NCBI RefSeq assembly: GCF_020164785.1
Contig: NZ_JAIUGX010000004.1
Span: 310,001-374,000 of the forward strand
Direction: 5' to 3'
Length of the DNA: 64,000 bases
Source: Mesorhizobium sp. ES1-1
GTDB taxonomy: Bacteria > Pseudomonadota > Alphaproteobacteria > Rhizobiales > Rhizobiaceae
The translations under genes and the position numbers were made by a program. Positions 1 to 9,116 of the stretch are shown one piece after another. Below the pieces are notes generated by a model. It was not told the origin of the DNA. It made no database searches and was given only the letters and a program-made list of their open reading frames with translations. Each line of letters starts with the position of its first letter. The first letter of the stretch is position 1.

Positions 1-1379
1 TGGCGGAAGGGCTGCTTGGCGCGGTGGTCAACATCTCGACCTCGCAAACGGTCAAGGGCACGGAAGGCCCAGGTGCGGTGCCGATGCCGCAGCTTCCCGA
101 AGGCTCCCCCTTCCAGGATTTCTTTGACGACTTTTTCAAGAACCGGGGTGGCGACAAGGATGGCGGATCGCAAAAGGTCCAATCGCTGGGCTCTGGTTTC
201 GTGATCGATGCGGAGCAAGGCATCGTCGTCACCAACAACCATGTGATCGCCGACGCCGACGACATTGAGGTCAACTTCTCCGACGGCAGCACGCTAAAGG
301 CGACACTCGTCGGGACCGACACCAAGACGGATGTCGCGGTGTTGAAGGTCGACCCGAAGGGCCACAAGCTCACGGCGGTCAAATTTGGCGATTCGACCAG
401 GATGCGTGTCGGCGACTGGGTGATGGCCATCGGCAATCCCTTCGGCCTCGGTGGCACGGTTACGGTCGGCATCGTCTCTGCCCGCAACCGCGACATCAAT
501 TCCGGTCCCTATGACGACTTCATCCAGACGGATGCCGCGATCAACCGCGGCAATTCGGGCGGCCCGCTGTTCAACACCTCCGGCGAGGTGATCGGCATCA
601 ACACCGCGATCATTTCGCCCTCGGGGGGCTCGATCGGCATCGGCTTCTCGATCCCCTCGCAACTCGCCTCGGGCGTCGTTGACCAGTTGCGCCAGTTCGG
701 CGAGACCCGGCGCGGCTGGCTCGGCGTGCGTATCCAGCCGGTGACGGACGACATCGCCGAGAGCCTCGGCATGGCGACCGCCAAGGGGGCCCTGGTGGCC
801 GGTGTCATCAAGGGTGGGCCGGTCGACAATGGCAGCATCCAGGCGGGCGACGTCATCATCAAGTTCGACGGCAAGGACATCCATGAAATGCGCGACCTGC
901 CGCGCGTGGTCGCCGAAAGCCCGGTTGGCAAGGCGGTCGATGTGCTGGTCGTGCGCAAGGGTGTCGAGCAAACCGTGAAGGTGACGCTCGGCCGCCTCGA
1001 GGATGGCGAGAAGCTCGCGAGCGGCGAGGACGACAAGAACACGGATCAGGACAAGGGCGATAAGGCACCGCCGGTTTCGACCGCCTCGGTGCTTGGCATG
1101 ACCGTCGGAGAACTGAATGACGAGACGCGCAAGAAGTTCGGCATCGCCGCCGATGTTTCTGGCGTCGTGATCACCGACGTCGCCAAGGATTCTGCTGCCG
1201 CCGAACGCGGCATCCAGCCCGGCGAGGTTATCACCGAGATCGCCCAGGAATCCGTTGCCACGCCGAAGGACGTCATGGAGCGGATCGGCGCGCTTAAGGA
1301 GCAAGGCCGCAAGAATGCGCTTCTGATGCTGGCTTCCAAGACGGGCGAGTTGCGTTTCGTGACGATCCGTATGGACTGA
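1..1379 (+). CDS. degP: DegP/HtrA-type periplasmic serine protease, 3' part
   Basis: Only the 3' part is present: the frame is open to the left edge (first full codon at base 3), so the signal peptide is missing. This is a periplasmic protease/chaperone that degrades misfolded envelope proteins. The trypsin-like triad is visible: His codon at 240 in TNNHVI, Asp codon at 330 in KTDVAVL, Ser codon at 555 in RGNSGGPL. Two PDZ domains follow, about 720-1010 and 1085-1375, the usual Do-family layout. The gene converges on the GNAT gene and shares a terminator hairpin with it. Which HtrA paralogue it is (DegP, MucD or DegQ) cannot be settled without the N-terminus. Confidence 0.93.
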   Translation, partial: AEGLLGAVVNISTSQTVKGTEGPGAVPMPQLPEGSPFQDFFDDFFKNRGGDKDGGSQKVQSLGSGFVIDAEQGIVVTNNHVIADADDIEVNFSDGSTLKATLVGTDTKTDVAVLKVDPKGHKLTAVKFGDSTRMRVGDWVMAIGNPFGLGGTVTVGIVSARNRDINSGPYDDFIQTDAAINRGNSGGPLFNTSGEVIGINTAIISPSGGSIGIGFSIPSQLASGVVDQLRQFGETRRGWLGVRIQPVTDDIAESLGMATAKGALVAGVIKGGPVDNGSIQAGDVIIKFDGKDIHEMRDLPRVVAESPVGKAVDVLVVRKGVEQTVKVTLGRLEDGEKLASGEDDKNTDQDKGDKAPPVSTASVLGMTVGELNDETRKKFGIAADVSGVVITDVAKDSAAAERGIQPGEVITEIAQESVATPKDVMERIGALKEQGRKNALLMLASKTGELRFVTIRMD

Positions 1380-1424
1380 TTTTACAATCCATACGGTTGG
1401 ATGGAGATCCAATCCGGCGAGTTC

Positions 1425-1452
1425 AAAAAGGCGGCTAACCAGCCGCCTTTTT
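1425..1452. terminator. bidirectional terminator hairpin
   Basis: A perfect 12-bp inverted repeat with loop AACC. A5 leads and T5 ends it, so it reads as an intrinsic terminator on both strands. It lies between the convergent degP and GNAT genes, and the last codons and stop of the GNAT gene fall inside the stem. Confidence 0.85.
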
Positions 1453-2004
1453 CGTCTGCCGGTCTTCGCGCGACAGCCGATAGAGCACATGCCGCCTGAG
1501 CGCTGCATGGCTGTCGGGAATAGCGGGCTGATCGAAATCGGCTGAGGGATCGTGCGTCATGCCGAGGCGCTTCATCACGGCGGTCGAGCGGTGGTTTTGC
1601 GCGACCGCGAAGGAGACGATCTCGTCGACTGCCAATGTCTCGAAACCGTATGTCAGCCAAGCCTGAGCGGCCTCGGTGACATAGCCCTTGCCCCAGAATT
1701 CAGGAGCCAGACGCCAGCCGATCTCGATCGCACCCGCAGGCAGGACGTCGATGTCCTCTGTTGCAGACAGACCGACGAAGCCGATACATTCGCCAGTGGC
1801 GGCGATCTCGGCCGCCGCGAAGCCGTAGCCCGCCTCGTCGATCAATGCGCGGATCTCGTCCATCTTGGCGTCGGCGGCGGCACGGTCACGCCGGAACGGG
1901 AAGAATGCCATTACGCGCTCATCGGAGTTGATGCGATGGAAGAGTTCGCGGTCGCGCTCTTGCCAGTTGCGCAGGATAAGACGCGCGGTGCGCATAGGTT
2001 TCAT
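1435..2004 (-). CDS. GNAT family N-acetyltransferase (RimJ/RimL-like)
   Basis: 189 residues. It begins MKPMRTARLILRNW, the usual opening of RimJ/RimL-type acetyltransferases that transfer acetyl from acetyl-CoA to an amine. The acetyl-CoA-binding stretch is PEFWGKGYVTEA (about residues 99-110), followed by the typical VAQNHRSTAVMKRLGM segment. The ATG at 2004 overlaps the serB stop as ATGA, so translation is probably coupled to serB. The substrate cannot be read from the sequence. Its stop lies inside the shared terminator stem. Confidence 0.85.
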   Translation of the reverse strand: MKPMRTARLILRNWQERDRELFHRINSDERVMAFFPFRRDRAAADAKMDEIRALIDEAGYGFAAAEIAATGECIGFVGLSATEDIDVLPAGAIEIGWRLAPEFWGKGYVTEAAQAWLTYGFETLAVDEIVSFAVAQNHRSTAVMKRLGMTHDPSADFDQPAIPDSHAALRRHVLYRLSREDRQTKKAAG

Positions 2005-2888
2005 TGAGCGAACTGGTCCCGGCGATAGCCCTGCATATAGAGCAGCGCGGTCAAGTCCCCATGGTCGATGCGGACCTTTGCCTGTGCCGCCACCGCGGGC
2101 TTGGCGTGCAGCGCTACCCCGGTGCCGGCAAGGTGAATCATGTCGAGGTCGTTGGCGCCATCGCCGACGGCGATAACGTCGCCCGGTGTCAGGCCGAGGC
2201 GCGCTGAAATCTCGATCAGCGCTTCGGCTTTTGCAGCCCGTCCCAGGATCGGCTCTCGGACCAGGCCGATGAACCGCCCGTCCTGTTCCAGCAGCCGGTT
2301 GGCGCGATTCTCCTGGAAGCCGAGCAAGGCGCCGATGCGGGTTGTGAAAACTTCGAACCCGCCTGACACGAGAGCCGTCCAGGCGCCGTTGGCCCGCATG
2401 GTTTTGACCAGGGTGGCACCGCCGGAAGCCAGCGTCAGCCGATTGGCGACGATGCGGTCGACCACGGCGGCGTCGAGGCCTGCCAGCAATGCGACGCGCT
2501 CGCGCAAGGCTGGCTCGAAGGCGATCTCGCCATTCATCGATCGTGCTGTGATGGCGGCGACGCGATCCTTGACGCCGATCTCGTCGGCCAATTCGTCGAT
2601 ACATTCCTGGTCGATCATGGTCGAATCCATGTCGGCGACGAGGATTTTCTTCCGGCGCGTTTCAGCCTGCTGCACGATCACGTCGATCGACTGCGTCGCG
2701 AGTGCGGTGCGCAGGGTTGCAAGAGCATCCGCGGCGTCCATGGTCAACGGCAAGGCAAGATCGCAGGCGATGCCTTCGTCAAGCCATGCAACAGCGCTTG
2801 CGCCGACCGCCTGCGACGCCATATTCGCAAGCGACGCCGACAAGGCGCGTTCGGTGGGATGGGAAACAAGGGTGGCGACTAGCGGCAT
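2001..2888 (-). CDS. serB: phosphoserine phosphatase SerB
   Basis: 295 residues. SerB hydrolyses O-phosphoserine to serine, the last step of serine synthesis, in the cytosol. A HAD-type phosphatase domain is clear: nucleophile motif DMDSTMID with Asp86 and Asp88, and a C-terminal GDGANDLDM motif that binds Mg2+. The first 75 residues form the small ACT-like N-terminal domain of long SerB proteins. It is the first gene of a two-gene unit with the GNAT gene. Its ATG overlaps the divergent miaA start in the palindrome CATG, so its promoter must lie inside miaA unless miaA starts later. Confidence 0.94.
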   Translation of the reverse strand: MPLVATLVSHPTERALSASLANMASQAVGASAVAWLDEGIACDLALPLTMDAADALATLRTALATQSIDVIVQQAETRRKKILVADMDSTMIDQECIDELADEIGVKDRVAAITARSMNGEIAFEPALRERVALLAGLDAAVVDRIVANRLTLASGGATLVKTMRANGAWTALVSGGFEVFTTRIGALLGFQENRANRLLEQDGRFIGLVREPILGRAAKAEALIEISARLGLTPGDVIAVGDGANDLDMIHLAGTGVALHAKPAVAAQAKVRIDHGDLTALLYMQGYRRDQFAQ

Positions 2889-3822
2889 GGAAGATTCCGG
2901 CGGACAGGCGGGCGAGGGCCGCGTGAAGAACGCGATCCTGATAGCCGGGCCGACCGCGAGCGGCAAGTCGGCGCTGGCGCTCGAACTGGCCCAGCGCAAG
3001 GGTGGTGTGATCGTCAACACCGATTCCATGCAGGGCTATTCGGTCCTCGACGTGCTGACCGCGCGACCGGGTCCTGCCGATCTTGGCCGTGCGCCGCATT
3101 TTCTCTACGGCCATGTCCATCCTGCCACCGCCTATTCCACCGGCGCCTGGCTGCGTGATGTGATGAGGCTGATCGACGATGGAGTCTTGGGGAAAGGGCC
3201 GGTGATTTTTGTCGGCGGCACCGGTCTCTATTTCCGCGCGCTGGCCGAGGGCATTTCCGAAATGCCCGAAATTCCGCAACGGATTCGTGACCGCTGGCGC
3301 TACGAACTCAAGGAGCAAGGCGCCGTCAAACTCTACGATCTGCTGCTGCGCCAGGACTCGGCCGTCGCAATGACCTTGAAGCCGACTGATAGCCAGCGCG
3401 TGGTGCGCGCGCTTGAAGTGCTGGACGCGTCGGGCCGCTCGATCCTCGAGTGGCAGGCTGAGCGCGGGCGCCCGCTGATCGACAGGGAGAGTGCGCGATT
3501 GTTTGTGATCGAGCCTGATCGCGCGGCCTTGGTCGGCCGCATCCAGGCGCGCTTCGACCGGATGCTGGATCAGGGCGCGCTCGAGGAGGTGAAGCGGTTG
3601 ACGGCGCTAAACCTTGATCCGGATTTACCGGCCATGAAAGCCATCGGCGTTCGCGAATTGGGAGCCGCGATGGCTGCGGAGATGGATATTGCCGAGGCCA
3701 TCGAGCGCGCCAAGATCGCGACCCGGCAATATGCCAAGCGGCAGGCGACGTGGTTCAGGCACCAAATGGGGCCGGAATGGCAACGTATCCATTCTCGTGA
3801 CGATCTGGAAACCATGTTATGA
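2887..3822 (+). CDS. miaA: tRNA dimethylallyltransferase MiaA
   Basis: 311 residues from ATG 2887. MiaA adds a dimethylallyl group to N6 of A37 in tRNAs that read UNN codons. The P-loop GPTASGKS is at residues 21-28, followed by the family's NTDSMQGY and GGTGLYFRAL motifs; the C-terminus has the RQYAKRQATWFRHQ segment. The start is uncertain. ATG 2887 has no good SD and overlaps the serB start, while in-frame GTG 2923 is preceded by GCGAGGG about 5 nt upstream and would give 299 residues. Either start keeps the P-loop. Confidence 0.94.
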   Translation: MEDSGGQAGEGRVKNAILIAGPTASGKSALALELAQRKGGVIVNTDSMQGYSVLDVLTARPGPADLGRAPHFLYGHVHPATAYSTGAWLRDVMRLIDDGVLGKGPVIFVGGTGLYFRALAEGISEMPEIPQRIRDRWRYELKEQGAVKLYDLLLRQDSAVAMTLKPTDSQRVVRALEVLDASGRSILEWQAERGRPLIDRESARLFVIEPDRAALVGRIQARFDRMLDQGALEEVKRLTALNLDPDLPAMKAIGVRELGAAMAAEMDIAEAIERAKIATRQYAKRQATWFRHQMGPEWQRIHSRDDLETML

Positions 3823-3849
3823 CGCGCATCTTCTCTACAACCTGAAAAG

Positions 3850-3879
3850 TTGACGCTCAGGGAAGGTTTCGCGTTATGG
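3850..3879 (+). promoter_or_regulatory. candidate promoter of the diguanylate cyclase gene
   Basis: TTGACG at 3850-3855 and TTATGG at 3874-3879 are 18 bp apart and about 73 bp upstream of the ATG at 3952. Between promoter and gene lies an exact direct repeat TAAGGTCGGC at 3901-3910 and 3918-3927 (period 17), possibly a regulator site. Pattern match only. Confidence 0.4.
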
Positions 3880-3951
3880 TTGTCGGAATTTAACCCTCCG
3901 TAAGGTCGGCCATGTCATAAGGTCGGCGGGTGCTTTTCGACTGGGGAGCAG

Positions 3952-4743
3952 ATGCGTTTCCACAAGGCGGAATCAGCGTTTTTCGTCTTTATCTTCGTGA
4001 TCCTGGCCGCCGGCCTGGTGACCCTCTACAGCTATGGGCAGATGCAGAGCTTCACCGCGGAACTGCACTCGGTTTCGAGTCTCGACAAGGTCGTCTATCT
4101 CAATAAGTTGCTGGTGGCGATCGGAGTCCTCCTGGCCACCGCGCTGTTCTTCGGCATCTTCTTCATCTATCCGCTGATCCGCAGGCAGGCCAAGGAAGAG
4201 GGCAAGCTGCGCGCCATGACGGTATCGCTCAGCGCCCGTTCCGAAACGCTGGAACATGCCGCGCTGACCGACAGCCTGACAGGCATGCAGAACCGGCGCT
4301 ATTTCGACGATGCGCTGAGGGAGTATCTGGAGGAGTTCCGGCGCATCGAAAAGCCCGTCGGCCTGATGATCCTCGACCTCGATCATTTCAAGTCGGTCAA
4401 CGACAGCCACGGCCATGATGTCGGCGACGACGTCCTTAGGGCCGTCGCCAATTGCCTCAAGGACATGACGCGCTATCACGACGTGGTGGCACGGCTGGGC
4501 GGCGAGGAGTTCGCCGTGGTCACGCCCAACATGGATTCCGAACTCCTGGCGAAGTTCGCAGAGCGCATCCGCAGAGCGATTGCCAGCATGTCGGTCCTGT
4601 CGGGTCATGTGCGCCTCAAGGTGACCACCAGCGTCGGGCTTGCCGTCTGGGACGGGAACGAGACGGCGGAGGATTTCTACCGTCGCGCCGATCGCCAGCT
4701 CTATGAGGCCAAGAGGCAAGGCCGCAACCGGGTCTGCGCCTAA
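3952..4743 (+). CDS. membrane-anchored GGDEF diguanylate cyclase
   Basis: 263 residues. It likely makes cyclic di-GMP from two GTP at the inner membrane. Two membrane segments (about residues 8-28 and 53-75) bracket a short loop of about 25 residues, too small for a classical sensor domain. The GGDEF domain follows from about residue 100. The active-site motif is GGEEF at 183-187. The inhibitory I-site RxxD (RYHD, 174-177) lies exactly five residues before it, so product inhibition is expected. SD GGGGAGC precedes ATG 3952. It is monocistronic and converges on the HerA-like gene. Confidence 0.92.
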   Translation: MRFHKAESAFFVFIFVILAAGLVTLYSYGQMQSFTAELHSVSSLDKVVYLNKLLVAIGVLLATALFFGIFFIYPLIRRQAKEEGKLRAMTVSLSARSETLEHAALTDSLTGMQNRRYFDDALREYLEEFRRIEKPVGLMILDLDHFKSVNDSHGHDVGDDVLRAVANCLKDMTRYHDVVARLGGEEFAVVTPNMDSELLAKFAERIRRAIASMSVLSGHVRLKVTTSVGLAVWDGNETAEDFYRRADRQLYEAKRQGRNRVCA

Positions 4744-4773
4744 AATCCGTCTTGAATCGCGGCCGGTTGCAGC

Positions 4774-4834
4774 TGTTTTCGCGCTTCCGGTGCTCATGGA
4801 CTGAATGTCCGCTCCGCTCCGGTTCTCGAAAACA
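4774..4834. repeat. intergenic imperfect inverted repeat
   Basis: TGTTTTCG at 4774-4781 is mirrored by CGAAAACA at 4827-4834, with a second mirrored CCGG block inside. It lies between the 3' ends of two convergent genes, so it could end transcription from either side or be a dispersed rhizobial palindrome. The rest of 4744-4937 shows nothing else. Confidence 0.4.
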
Positions 4835-4937
4835 GGACTCAGGCTGACGAATTCCCTGACGGGATTTACCCAAGGCGCTCGCGAAGCCGGACCTGTTGGC
4901 TTGGTGCTTCTTCCAGTCGATCGGCCGGAGATTGGAC

Positions 4938-6782
4938 TCAACCGCTCCGCGGGCGTAGGCCGAATGTCGCGGGCTTGAGGCCGTAGCGCATGTCGAAGTC
5001 TTCGTCGGGCTGGATGCGGGAAGGCTGCGGCTTGCGATAATCGGGATCGCCGGCCTGGCGGCTGGAATCGACCACTTCAGCGAAGGGCATGCCCTGCTGC
5101 GTGTGGGTGGGTACGTTGCGCAGCCGATCGACGATTGCGACCAGATCGACTTCGCCGGACTTCAATGTGTCCTCTTCGTGCCGTGCGGCGCCGGGGATCA
5201 GTTCGGCCGCCAATTTCTCGAATTTCAGCCGCATGGTCGTCGCGACGCCTTCGCCGAAGGCGATGGCCTCGCGCTGGCCCATCGACGACAGGAAGGCCAG
5301 GGTCGAAGCCGAAGAATCGGCGATCGCCGAGCGGATGATCGCCTGGTCCTGCTCATTGGCAAGTCGCATGGCGAAGAAGGTCGAACATTGCGACAGGATG
5401 GTCGGGTCGAGTTCGCCTGGACGCTGGGTGACGACGCCGAGATAGCAGCCATATTTGCGACCTTCCTTGGCGATGCGCGACAGCGCGTGCCTGGTCGGCG
5501 CGAAGCCGAGCCGCGGATCGGCGGGCATGTAGCGGTGCGCTTCCTCGCATAGCAGGAGCAATTGCAGCTTGCCTTCGCTCCATAAGGCGAGGTCGAAGGC
5601 CAGGCGCGCCAGCACCGAACAGACGGAATTGACCACTTCGGACGGCATGCCGGCCATTTCGAAGCAGGTCACCGGGCGGCCATGATGCGGCACGCGGAAG
5701 ATGTTGCCGATCGTTTCGTGGATGGTGTCTTCGATCAGGCGCGAATTGAACATGAACCGATAGCGCGGATCCGAAGCTGCCGATTCGATGCGGGTCTTCA
5801 ACGATTTCAGGGTCGGGCGATCATTCTTGCTTTCCAGCATGCCCATGCGCTCGTCAATCTGCTTGATGAGGTCGGCGATGCGGTAGGGCACGGGCGTATC
5901 GGCGGTCAGTCCATCGCCGCCACGCCGCAGGAACGCACCCGAATTCGGCGTTCGGTAGAGGTTCTTGGCGATCGGAATGAGGTCGCGCAGCGCATCGATT
6001 TCCTCCGGTACGGTCTCGCGCCCGCGAAACAGCACCTCGGCGAATTCTTCCAGCTTGAACATCCAGAACGGCAGGTCGAGCGTCTTGGAATCGACCCGGA
6101 CGCAATATTCAGGAAGCGATGCCGCAAACTCATTGTGCGGATCGAGGATCAGGATGCGCAGGTCGGGCCGCGCCACGATCGACTTGCGCAAGAGCAGCGA
6201 AACGGCGGTGGATTTGCCGACGCCGGTGGTCCCGACGATGGCGAAGTGTCGGGCCAGCGTGTCGTCGATAGCGATGTTGGCGGCGATCGCCTCGTCCTGG
6301 GAAAGCGCGCCGATGGTGATCGAATGACGCCCAGCCAGGTCATAGACGGCCTGCAGGTCGTGGCTGCGGATGCGATGCGCAACGGCGCCGATATGGGGGT
6401 AGGTGGTGATGCCGCGGTCGAAGATCGGTTTGGCGCCGGGCTCGGCTGCGTCGCGCACCTCTCCGATAAGTTCGATGCTGACCTCGATCGGGTTCTGGCC
6501 CTCATTGCTCCAGGCACGGTCCGACTTGCCGATCGCATAGACCAGACCGACGGTTCGCGTCGCGCCCAGATTGATGGAAATCATCTTGCCGACTGTCCAC
6601 AGGCCTGTGACTGCGCCGTCGATGTCATCGGCATAGGCACTGATGGTGGCGCGGGCCCCGTCGCATTGCACCACATTGCCGAGTATGCGCCGTTCGCTTT
6701 GTATCGCGTCGCGGCGTTCCTGAGATGTCAGTTCGCCGACGGAGGCTTCGTGTTCGACAAACATGGAGAGGCCGTTTCCCAT
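4938..6782 (-). CDS. HerA-like ATPase (DUF87)
   Basis: 614 residues. The N-terminal HAS-barrel-like region (about 1-150) is followed by a hexameric HerA/FtsK-type ATPase core. Walker A GTTGVGKST lies at about 182-191 and Walker B LLLLCEEAHRY near residue 400, with a later conserved QRPGELDPTILSQC segment. Archaeal HerA works with the nuclease NurA in DNA end resection. Bacterial relatives often sit in defence pairs such as with SIR2 or NurA, but no nuclease partner is adjacent here, so this looks like a stand-alone housekeeping copy. A shorter start at 6764 (MFVEHE) is possible. Upstream 6783-7044 holds no gene. Confidence 0.85.
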   Translation of the reverse strand: MGNGLSMFVEHEASVGELTSQERRDAIQSERRILGNVVQCDGARATISAYADDIDGAVTGLWTVGKMISINLGATRTVGLVYAIGKSDRAWSNEGQNPIEVSIELIGEVRDAAEPGAKPIFDRGITTYPHIGAVAHRIRSHDLQAVYDLAGRHSITIGALSQDEAIAANIAIDDTLARHFAIVGTTGVGKSTAVSLLLRKSIVARPDLRILILDPHNEFAASLPEYCVRVDSKTLDLPFWMFKLEEFAEVLFRGRETVPEEIDALRDLIPIAKNLYRTPNSGAFLRRGGDGLTADTPVPYRIADLIKQIDERMGMLESKNDRPTLKSLKTRIESAASDPRYRFMFNSRLIEDTIHETIGNIFRVPHHGRPVTCFEMAGMPSEVVNSVCSVLARLAFDLALWSEGKLQLLLLCEEAHRYMPADPRLGFAPTRHALSRIAKEGRKYGCYLGVVTQRPGELDPTILSQCSTFFAMRLANEQDQAIIRSAIADSSASTLAFLSSMGQREAIAFGEGVATTMRLKFEKLAAELIPGAARHEEDTLKSGEVDLVAIVDRLRNVPTHTQQGMPFAEVVDSSRQAGDPDYRKPQPSRIQPDEDFDMRYGLKPATFGLRPRSG

Positions 6783-7018
6783 TTCCCAAGCTGTGATCCT
6801 ACGAAACCTGGGTTAAGGTCGGATGAGGCAGGAGGGTTTAAGAGGGCTTAAGAAACCCGCTACGATTGTAGACAAGCGGTGTTGCTTCGGACGGAGACAT
6901 CCTGTTCGGCACGGTGACGCTGCTCGACCGTCCACCCACCGCATGGCGGACTGACCAGCACAAAGATTTGCTGGAAGCGTACCGGCCGCAAGCGGGGCAG
7001 GTCGGCTGCCGGTCATGG

Positions 7019-7038
7019 GCGCCCCGAGGCGGGGGCGC
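7019..7038 (-). terminator. GC hairpin after the monooxygenase gene
   Basis: GCGCCCC and GGGGCGC pair as a 7-bp stem just beyond the stop codon at 7045. No T-tract follows on the minus strand, so it may only slow transcription or protect the mRNA end. Confidence 0.3.
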
Positions 7039-7044
7039 TCGCAG

Positions 7045-8847
7045 CTAACCCTTGTGGTACACCTCCTGCAGCCCATAGACGGGCGTAGGCAAACCGACCT
7101 GCCTGGCCTTAAGCTGCAGCGCCAGGAACTGCGAATAGTGACGCGACTGGTGGAGATTGCCGCCGTGGAACCAAAGCGCCTCCTGTTGGGTCGGCTTCCA
7201 CATGTTGCGCTGCTCGCCTTCCCAGGGGCCTGGATCCTTGGTGGTGTTCGAGCCAAGTCCCCAGCATTTGCCGACCTTGTCGGCGACCTCTTTCGAGATG
7301 AGGTCCGCCGCCCAGCCGTTCATCGAGCCGTAGCCCGTGGCGTAGACGATGACATCGGCGGGCAGTTCGGTGCCGTCGCTAAGCAGCACCGAGTGCTCCC
7401 TGATTTCCGTGATGTCGACGCCGCTCTTCAGCTTGATGGCGCCGTCGATGATCAACTGCGAGGCGCCGATATCGATGTAGTAGCCCGAACCGCGCCTGAG
7501 ATATTTCATGAACAGGCCGGAACCGTCATCGCCCCAGTCGAGCATGAAGCCGGCTTTTTCCAGTCCTTCGTAAAAGGCAGCGTCACGCTCCTTCATCTTC
7601 TGATAGAGCGGGATCTGGATGTCAGGCAGGATCCTGTAGGGCAGCGAAGCGAAAATCAGGTCCGCCTTGGCGGTTGTCATGCCGTTTTGCACCGCTTGTT
7701 CCGAATAGAGCGAGCCGAGGCCGATATCCATGAGCGTGTCGGATTTGACGATATGGGTCGAAGAGCGCTGCACCATGGTGACGTCGACGCCGGCTTCCCA
7801 AAGTGCGGCGCAGATGTCGTGGGCCGAATTGTTGGACCCGACGACGACGACCTTCTTGCCAACATAGGCGTCTGGCCCGGGATGTTTGGAGGAATGGTGC
7901 TGCTCGCCCTTGAAGCTCTCCATGCCCTTGAATTTCGGAATGTTGGGCTTGCCGGATTGCCCTGTGGCTAGCACCAATTGCCTTGGCTTGAGCGTGATAT
8001 CCTTGCCGTCACGGCGGACGACGACCGTCCATTCTTTCGTCGCCTCGTCATAGGAAGCGCTCCTGGCTTCCGTGGAAGACCAGTAGTTCAGCTCCATAAC
8101 CTTGGCGTACATTTCCAGCCAGTCGCCGATCTTGTCCTTCGGCGAGAAGACCGGCCAGTTCTTCGGGAAGTCGATGTAAGGCATATGGTCGTACCAGACC
8201 GGATCGTGCAGGCAGAGCGACTTGTAGCGGTTGCGCCAGCTGTCGCCAGCCCGCGCGTTCTTCTCGATGATGATGGTGGGCACGCCGAGCTGCCGCAACC
8301 GCGCGCCGAGCGCGATGCCGCCCTGGCCGCCGCCGATGATGACCGTGTCGGGCTGGGTCACGAAGCCCAGCTCGGCTGCCTCCTTCTCGCGCTCCTCCTT
8401 CCAGGTCGGACGGTTCTTGCCCGAACCATGTTTGGCGCCCATTGGCCGCGCAAAGCCGGATGGCTCTTCATGGCCCTTCAACTCGACCATGGTGGTGAGC
8501 AAGGTCCAGATCCTGCCGTCTTTCAGCCTTATGTGGCCGAAACCGCGCGCCAAATCCGTCTCGAAGCTGATCCAGCCTTCGATCAGCCCGCCGCTTTCGG
8601 TGGCGTCCTCGCCCTCGGCAATCGCGAAGTGAGAGGGCTTGGTCTTCGACAACTGGCTCTTCAGCATGTCTCGGATCTGGTCGCGCCCTTCCATGGTCTT
8701 GATGTTCCAGGTGAAGGCCACGAGGTCGCGCCAGTAGCAGTCCTCCTGAAAACAATCGACCGCCAATTCGATGTCGCCGGCGGCGAGAGCGCCGCCGAAT
8801 TTATCGAGCAAGTCGGACAGTTTCTTGTTTGGGGCCTTGTCGAGCAT
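7045..8847 (-). CDS. flavin-containing monooxygenase with N-terminal NTF2/SnoaL-like domain
   Basis: 600 residues from ATG 8847, chosen because GGAGGAAACGC places a perfect SD just before it; an in-frame start at 8901 lacks one. Residues about 1-125 resemble a SnoaL/NTF2-like pocket domain. The rest is a class B flavin monooxygenase: FAD motif IIGGGQGGIALG, NADPH motif VVGSNNSAHDI, and the late FMO block VIVYATGYGS. Such enzymes insert oxygen into soft nucleophiles or ketones; the substrate is unknown. It is monocistronic between herA-like and ilvI. The fused N-terminal domain is known in putative FMO-like proteins of rhizobia and plants' YUCCA relatives lack it. Confidence 0.88.
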   Translation of the reverse strand: MLDKAPNKKLSDLLDKFGGALAAGDIELAVDCFQEDCYWRDLVAFTWNIKTMEGRDQIRDMLKSQLSKTKPSHFAIAEGEDATESGGLIEGWISFETDLARGFGHIRLKDGRIWTLLTTMVELKGHEEPSGFARPMGAKHGSGKNRPTWKEEREKEAAELGFVTQPDTVIIGGGQGGIALGARLRQLGVPTIIIEKNARAGDSWRNRYKSLCLHDPVWYDHMPYIDFPKNWPVFSPKDKIGDWLEMYAKVMELNYWSSTEARSASYDEATKEWTVVVRRDGKDITLKPRQLVLATGQSGKPNIPKFKGMESFKGEQHHSSKHPGPDAYVGKKVVVVGSNNSAHDICAALWEAGVDVTMVQRSSTHIVKSDTLMDIGLGSLYSEQAVQNGMTTAKADLIFASLPYRILPDIQIPLYQKMKERDAAFYEGLEKAGFMLDWGDDGSGLFMKYLRRGSGYYIDIGASQLIIDGAIKLKSGVDITEIREHSVLLSDGTELPADVIVYATGYGSMNGWAADLISKEVADKVGKCWGLGSNTTKDPGPWEGEQRNMWKPTQQEALWFHGGNLHQSRHYSQFLALQLKARQVGLPTPVYGLQEVYHKG

Positions 8848-9078
8848 GCGTTTCCTCCGTGGTCGGACCGCTTCTTGATCGAGCGGATGCGAGTCGGACA
8901 TGGGCGTCCGGAACGGGCGAAGTATTTCGCGAAAACTGGTCCGGCGTCACGTCCTCCAATAGTTTGGAGTGTTTTCAACGGGTTATCCATGCATTTGGCA
9001 CGAAAGGACCTGCAATTGCCCGACCAGGACTGGGCGACGCCATCGGCCCCTTGTGATAAATCGCCCGCATATTGGCCG

Positions 9079-9107
9079 TTGACAGCGCTGCAAAACCAAT
9101 CCTATTG
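9079..9107 (+). promoter_or_regulatory. promoter of the ilv leader transcript
   Basis: TTGACA at 9079-9084 and CTATTG at 9102-9107 are separated by 17 bp, a good match to alphaproteobacterial housekeeping promoters. The expected start point (about 9113-9115) is only 2-4 nt before the leader peptide ATG at 9117, so the leader would be read from a nearly leaderless RNA. Upstream bases 8848-9078 show no other feature. Confidence 0.65.
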
Positions 9108-9116
9108 TCCGCCATC

